A stretch of DNA of 64,000 nucleotides, from assembly GCA_016871195.1 (NCBI GenBank), contig VFZN01000012.1, forward strand, positions 26,024 through 90,023, given 5' to 3'. Positions 59,683 through 64,000 of this stretch are shown here, piece by piece. This DNA is from Acidobacteriota bacterium (GTDB taxonomy: Bacteria > Acidobacteriota > Vicinamibacteria > Vicinamibacterales > UBA2999). Made by a program: the position numbers and the translations under genes. Every line of letters starts with the position of its first letter. The first letter of the stretch is position 1. A model generated the notes under the pieces. That model did not search any database. It saw only the letters and a program-made list of their open reading frames with translations, and was not told where the DNA came from.

Positions 59683-61491
59683 ATGCGGCGGTTGGCCCTG
59701 CTCCTCGCTCTGTGCGCGATGGCGACGCCTCTGGCGCGACAGGCGCCGTCTGACCTCGTCATCGAACGGCAGGTCGAGGCGCGCATGCGCGACGGCGTGA
59801 TGCTGCGGGCCGATGTCTATCGGCCCGCCGGCAGTGGACGCCACCCCGCCCTGCTGCAGCGGACGCCGTACTCGAAGCACCCGGAGACCGCCGACAGCCA
59901 GTTCCATCGGCTCGCGCGTGCCGATTTCGTCGTGGTCGTGCAGGACACGCGCGGACGCTACATGTCGGACGGCGTCGCCGCGCCGCACGATGAAGGCCCT
60001 GACGGCTACGACACCATCGAGTGGGTCGCACAGCTGCCGTACGTGGACGGCCGCGTCGGGATGTTCGGCGGCAGCTACAGCGCCACCGTCCAGCTGCTGG
60101 CCGCACCGCTCAGGCCGCCGCATCTGGTCGCGCTCTTTCCGTCGGCGTCCTACGCGAGCCGATATGACATGGTGTTCCAGGGGGGCGCGTTCTACCTGGG
60201 CGACGGCCTGTCGTGGAGTCTCGGGCAGGCAAAGGATGTGAGGCGCCGGGTGCTCGAGCCGCAGGCCATGCGCGACCGTGAACTCGGACTGTCGCCAGAT
60301 GAGCGCCGGCAGTTGCAGGCCGAGTGGTATCGACACCTGCCGCTCAATTCCATCGATGCTCTCGACCTGCGCCGCTTCGCACCGGGATACTTCGATCTGC
60401 TGCAGCATCCCTCCTACGATGCGTTCTGGACCACGTTTGATGTCGCCGCGAAACATCCGCAGTTCGAGGTGCCGGCCTATCACCTGACCGGCTGGTACGA
60501 CAGCCTGCTGAACGGCACACTGGCCAACTTCAGCGGACTCCGCGCCAACGCCGGTACCGATCGCGCACGGCGCAACCAGCGGCTCATCGTCGGTCCCTGG
60601 ACACACGCGCGACCTACCGCCACCACGACGAAAGTCGGTGACGTCGACTTCGGCCCCGAGGCCGGTTTCGACTCAGAGGGGCTCATCATCGGCTGGTTTC
60701 GGCACTGGATGGCTCGAGGATTGTCATCGGCCCGGCCAGGGCCAGACGCCCCGTCGCAGATCGATTGGCCCGGTGCCCCGGTGCGAATTTTCCTGATGGG
60801 CGAGAACCGCTGGCGCGACGAGCAGGAGTGGCCACTGAGGCGCGCGCAGCCGACACGGTTCTACCTGCACAGCACCCGTGGCGCCAATGGTCTCACCGGT
60901 GATGGCCGACTCGAACGCGACGTCCCTGCCAGTGGCGCGGCCCCGTCTGATGCCTTCATCTATGATCCCGGGTCGCCGGTGCCCACGGGCCTGTTCGGCG
61001 CCTACTCGCGGATGCCTGTGGACCGCCGCGCCATTCAGCAGCGTTCCGATGTGCTCGTCTACACATCGGCGCCCATGACGGCGCCGCTCGAAGTGACCGG
61101 GCCCATCACCGCCGTGCTGCATGTTGCGAGCAGCGCACCGGACACCGACTTCACCGCAGCAATCAGCGACGTGCAGCCCGACGGCACCGCCCGCGCACTG
61201 ACGGATGGCATTATCAGGGTGCGCTACCGCAACAGCCGCACCACGCCGACCCTCATGGTGCCCGGTCAGCGCTATGAGGTGCACATCGAAGTCGGCGCCA
61301 CCGGCAACGTCTTCCTGCCGGGCCATCGCATCCGTCTCGACGTGTCGAGCAGCAACTTCCCGCGCTACGACCGCAATCCGAACACCGGCGCGCCGTTTGC
61401 GACCGATGCCACCACGATGACCGCGCGGCAGACCGTGTTCCATGCATCTGATGCCGCGTCATATCTCATCCTGCCGGTGATTCCACGGTGA
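59683..61491 (+). CDS. CocE/NonD family hydrolase (S15 X-Pro peptidase type)
   Basis: 602 residues from ATG 59683, 7 nt after TATAAT. The signal peptide is MRRLALLLALCAMATPLA. The S15-type alpha/beta hydrolase domain shows MRDGVMLRADVYRPAG, VVVQDTRGRYMSDG and the nucleophile elbow GMFGGSYSATVQLLA (Ser). HLTGWYDSLLNG and GPWTHARP in the middle contain the Asp/His regions. The C-terminal jelly-roll domain is typical (VTGPITAVLHVASSAPDTDFTAAISDVQPDG, GHRIRLDVSSSNFPRYDRNPNTG). Members cleave Xaa-Pro peptides or acyl esters; the substrate is not known here. Its stop overlaps the M28 peptidase start (GTGA 61488). Confidence 0.9.
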   Translation: MRRLALLLALCAMATPLARQAPSDLVIERQVEARMRDGVMLRADVYRPAGSGRHPALLQRTPYSKHPETADSQFHRLARADFVVVVQDTRGRYMSDGVAAPHDEGPDGYDTIEWVAQLPYVDGRVGMFGGSYSATVQLLAAPLRPPHLVALFPSASYASRYDMVFQGGAFYLGDGLSWSLGQAKDVRRRVLEPQAMRDRELGLSPDERRQLQAEWYRHLPLNSIDALDLRRFAPGYFDLLQHPSYDAFWTTFDVAAKHPQFEVPAYHLTGWYDSLLNGTLANFSGLRANAGTDRARRNQRLIVGPWTHARPTATTTKVGDVDFGPEAGFDSEGLIIGWFRHWMARGLSSARPGPDAPSQIDWPGAPVRIFLMGENRWRDEQEWPLRRAQPTRFYLHSTRGANGLTGDGRLERDVPASGAAPSDAFIYDPGSPVPTGLFGAYSRMPVDRRAIQQRSDVLVYTSAPMTAPLEVTGPITAVLHVASSAPDTDFTAAISDVQPDGTARALTDGIIRVRYRNSRTTPTLMVPGQRYEVHIEVGATGNVFLPGHRIRLDVSSSNFPRYDRNPNTGAPFATDATTMTARQTVFHASDAASYLILPVIPR

Positions 61492-63716
61492 TCCGCCACC
61501 TGCGCCCGCACGCGGCTATGCTGCTGGTCTTCGTGCTGGCGGGTGCCGCCTGCGCACGGGACGACCGCAACAGAGCCGAACAGACACCGGCACGCATCCG
61601 CATCGGCTATACCCCGACCGCGTCAGCCGCACAGCAAGCGCTCGAAACGCGGTTTCGGCAGGGGGTGTCGGCAGACTCGATGTCTGCGCTCCACCAGCCA
61701 CTGACAGCACGGCCGCATCCCGCAGGGTCCCCGGGCACGCAGGACATCGTCCGCTATCTCCAGCAGACGCTGGCCGGGTATGGGCTTGAGGTGCAGACTC
61801 ACGAGTATCAGGTGCTGCTCGCACAGCCCAGGACAATCGCCGTGACGCTGACGGCGCCGGAACGGCGCACGCTCAGCGTCGACGAGCCGGCCATTCCCGA
61901 AGACCCCACCTCCTCCCACCCGGAACTCGGCGGCGGTTACGTGGCCTACTCGGCCTCGGGCACGGCCGAGGGGCCCGTGGTGTACGTCAACTACGGCCTG
62001 CCGGCCGACTATGCCGAACTCGCCAGACTCGGCGTGTCGCTCAAGGGGAAGATCGCGCTTGCGCGTTACGGACGCAGCCACCGCGCGGTCAAGACCCACA
62101 CGGCAGAGCAGGCTGGCGCACGCGCCCTCATCCTCTACAGTGATCCCGGAGACGATGGCGAGACAAAGGGGCCCGCGTGGCCCAAAGGCTACTGGCGGGG
62201 AGAACACATGCTGCAGCGCGGCAACGCCAAGTACAGCTGGTACTGGCATGGTGATCCGCTGACGCCCGGCGTCGGTGCGACCCGCAATGCCCTTCGCATG
62301 GATGAGGCCACGGCGCCAACGCTGCCGAAGATTCCGGTGGTGGTCATGAGTTGGGGCGAAGCACAGCATCTCATGGCAGCGCTCGGGGGCCCGACCGCAC
62401 CCCAGCGGTTTCGGGGCGGGCTCCGCACGCCCTACCGCGTGGGCCCCGGTCCCGCAGTCGTGCGCGTCGACGTCGAGATGGAGCAGGGCCTGCGCCCGAT
62501 CTACGACATCGTGGCCTCGATCAGGGGTGCGAGCACGCCGGAGCGATCGATTCTCTTCGGCACACATCACGACGCGTGGACGTTCGGCGGTGTGGACCCG
62601 GGCACGGGCACGACCGCGCTGCTCGAAGTCGCCCGCGGGCTCGGTCAGCTCGCGAAGTCGGGCTGGAAGCCCGCGCGCACGATTTCGTTCGCGTTCTGGG
62701 ACGCCGAGGAATTCGGCCTGGTCGGATCCACCGAATCGTTCGCGTTCTGGGACGCCGAGGAATTCGGCCTGGTCGGATCCACCGAATATGCGGAAGCGCT
62801 CAGGGCACAACTGCAGGAGCAGCTCATCATGTACGTGAACATCGACATGTACATGAAAGGGCGCTTCGACCCGGGAGGGGTGCCGTCACTCGCGGCATTC
62901 GTGGCAGACGTGGCGAAGGATGTGCCTGACGGCGACGCAACGGTCTACGATCGATGGAAGGCGTCGGAAGCGGCGCGTCAGCAGGTGACCGATGTATCGG
63001 CGTTCGTGCCTGACCTCGAAGCGCTGGGCAGCGGTGCCGACTTCGTGCCGTTTCAGGATCATCTGGCGGTGCCGACGCTGGCCATCGAGTTCATTGGCGA
63101 CAACGGTTACGGCTACGGCACGTATCACACGAATTATGACTCGCGTGCCTATGTCGAGCAGATTGCGGATCCGGGTTTCGCGCAGGGCGTGCTGATGGCA
63201 CAGGTGCTCGGGACGCTGGCGCTGAGAATGAGCGAAGCCGATGTGCTGCCGTTCCGGTTCTCGCACTACGCGGCGAAACTGCTCGACGCGGTGGACGCGG
63301 CATCCGGCTGGTCGCGCGATGCCGGCATGACGATGGATGCGGTGCCGCTGCGGGCGCGTGCCGAGGCCGTGCGAGACGCGTCGGTAGCGCTCGAAGCGGC
63401 GATCGACGCCGCGCTGGCCGGTGGTGGTGTGCCGGACACCGTCAGGGCCGCCCTCAACGATCGGCTGAGCCGGATGGAGCAGACCCTGGCCGATGACGCC
63501 GGCGCTGCAGACACGAAGTGGTATCGTCACGTGTTCTACGGCTGGAACATCTACTCGCTCTATGACGGGCAGCCGTTCCCGGGGCTGGCCGAGGCCTTCC
63601 GGGTGAAAGACACCGCACGTGTGACACACGAACTCGGGCGCATCGAGCGTGCGCTCGATCGGATGCACCGCGAACTGCTGGCAGCGCACCAGCCGCTGGC
63701 ATCGCCACCGCGCTGA
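61488..63716 (+). CDS. M28 metallopeptidase (GCPII-like) with duplicated active-site segment
   Basis: 742 residues from GTG 61488. The N-terminus VFVLAGAAC is a lipoprotein-like signal. A PA domain (YVAYSASGTAEGPVVYVNYG) is inserted before the M28 zinc core, as in glutamate carboxypeptidase II: HHDAW (near residue 360), GGVDPGTG, DAEEFG with the catalytic and ligand Glu, VNIDMY and TYHTNYDSR. A perfect 51-bp duplication repeats 17 residues (SFAFWDAEEFGLVGSTE) at 400-416 and 417-433, so two copies of the Glu-Glu motif stand in tandem. The natural fold accommodates one. The activity is doubtful. The final codons and stop may come from the IS remnant that follows. Confidence 0.85.
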   Translation: MIRHLRPHAAMLLVFVLAGAACARDDRNRAEQTPARIRIGYTPTASAAQQALETRFRQGVSADSMSALHQPLTARPHPAGSPGTQDIVRYLQQTLAGYGLEVQTHEYQVLLAQPRTIAVTLTAPERRTLSVDEPAIPEDPTSSHPELGGGYVAYSASGTAEGPVVYVNYGLPADYAELARLGVSLKGKIALARYGRSHRAVKTHTAEQAGARALILYSDPGDDGETKGPAWPKGYWRGEHMLQRGNAKYSWYWHGDPLTPGVGATRNALRMDEATAPTLPKIPVVVMSWGEAQHLMAALGGPTAPQRFRGGLRTPYRVGPGPAVVRVDVEMEQGLRPIYDIVASIRGASTPERSILFGTHHDAWTFGGVDPGTGTTALLEVARGLGQLAKSGWKPARTISFAFWDAEEFGLVGSTESFAFWDAEEFGLVGSTEYAEALRAQLQEQLIMYVNIDMYMKGRFDPGGVPSLAAFVADVAKDVPDGDATVYDRWKASEAARQQVTDVSAFVPDLEALGSGADFVPFQDHLAVPTLAIEFIGDNGYGYGTYHTNYDSRAYVEQIADPGFAQGVLMAQVLGTLALRMSEADVLPFRFSHYAAKLLDAVDAASGWSRDAGMTMDAVPLRARAEAVRDASVALEAAIDAALAGGGVPDTVRAALNDRLSRMEQTLADDAGAADTKWYRHVFYGWNIYSLYDGQPFPGLAEAFRVKDTARVTHELGRIERALDRMHRELLAAHQPLASPPR
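62685..62786 (+). repeat. Perfect 51-bp in-frame tandem duplication
   Basis: Copies at 62685-62735 and 62736-62786 are identical. The unit encodes SFAFWDAEEFGLVGSTE, the zinc-ligand and catalytic Glu segment of the M28 peptidase. Confidence 0.97.
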
Positions 63717-63970
63717 ACGACCCCGGCAAGCCGTGGCAGAATGGCACCGACGAATCGTTCAACGGCAAGTTCCGAGATGAGTGTTTGAGCCTGGAGTGGT
63801 TTCGCCATCGGATCGACGCGAAGTGGGTCATTGAGAAGTGGCGGCGTGAGTACAATGAAGTCCGGCCACATTCGAGTCTCGGCTACCTCACGCCAGCCGA
63901 GTTCAAGTCGCAGCCGCAGATCAAGAGCGGTTGTTTAACAGACGGTTCTGCGGGCGCCGTTCTCCAGTAA
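63698..63970 (+). mobile_element. IS3-family transposase (OrfB), C-terminal remnant
   Basis: In one frame the DNA reads GIATALNDPGKPWQNG, then TDESFNGKFRDECLSLEWF and WRREYNEVRPHSSLGYLTPAEF, the hallmark end of the IS3-family DDE integrase core; the Glu of DDE is in DESFN. The N-terminal two-thirds with both Asp residues are absent. The match seems to begin around 63698, inside the end of the peptidase gene, so an old IS may have replaced the native 3' end of that gene. After the stop (TAA, 63968-63970) the window ends with GGCAGGTCA, which could be the right terminal repeat of the element. Confidence 0.85.
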
Positions 63971-64000
63971 TCACTGGTCCGAAGAAGCCCGGCAGGTCAG

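Noticed and set aside
14364..62786. Direct repeats as CRISPR or satellite arrays
   Set aside because: Each consists of only two adjacent copies inside a coding region with no spacers, so these are tandem duplications.

Overview
The window is high-GC, gene-dense bacterial DNA with no gene-free stretch longer than about 200 bases. Its content points to an Acidobacteriota, most likely a Vicinamibacteria-type soil organism. The signs are secreted DUF1592/DUF1552 pairs with ankyrin proteins, a DUF1800/DUF1501 pair, a DUF5916 outer-membrane protein, an Oar-like TonB receptor and many exported peptidases and amidohydrolases. This assignment is inferred from gene content only; there is no rRNA or marker phylogeny here.

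Layout. 1-2.0 kb: start of a leftward exported protein, a DUF4390 protein and a sialidase-like protein. 2.1-9.9 kb: pdxH, two large membrane proteins that look related to GT-C glycosyltransferases, a D-aminoacylase-like lipoprotein and a ROK sugar kinase. 10.0-22.4 kb: two tandem copies of a three-gene cassette (DUF1592 c-type cytochrome, Tat-exported DUF1552 protein, exported ankyrin protein), then a secreted HpaI-like aldolase homologue. The first ankyrin gene is frameshifted by a perfect 58-bp tandem duplication. 22.4-25.8 kb: alpha/beta hydrolase and a NatAB-like ABC exporter in one coupled operon. 25.8-28.6 kb: leftward operon amidase-gerMN-rph-rdgB with tRNA-Pro overlapping the end of rdgB. 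28.7-33.1 kb: DUF2256/DUF3253 protein, dienelactone hydrolase and a MocA-GMC-VOC operon. 33.2-45.7 kb: DUF1800-DUF1501 pair, P1B ATPase, M14 carboxypeptidase, DUF5916 protein, Ntn-hydrolase and a second D-aminoacylase. 45.7-50.9 kb: ilvB-ilvN-ilvC behind a clear promoter, then OsmC and metZ. 51.0-58.1 kb: the most interesting block. 58.3-64.0 kb: a truncated TonB receptor joined to a serine dehydratase tail, an S15 hydrolase, an M28 peptidase with its active-site segment duplicated, and an IS3 remnant.

The block at 51-58 kb encodes a 1058-residue nitric oxide synthase that carries cyclic-nucleotide-binding domains, a BFD-type [2Fe-2S] site and an FAD/NAD reductase on the same chain. It is translationally coupled to a GreB-like factor. 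It is divergent from a patatin (NTE-like) phospholipase that also has two cyclic-nucleotide-binding domains, followed by a polytopic membrane protein. I propose this as a candidate cyclic nucleotide / NO / lipid signalling module.

Two window-wide patterns stand out. First, many gene starts lie 5-10 nt after a TAnnnT hexamer, as expected for leaderless transcripts, including one fully palindromic bidirectional -10. Second, there are four perfect tandem duplications (58, 51, 18 and 15 bp) inside genes, plus one gene-gene junction at a short shared sequence. These suggest either recent slippage or assembly errors and should be checked in reads.
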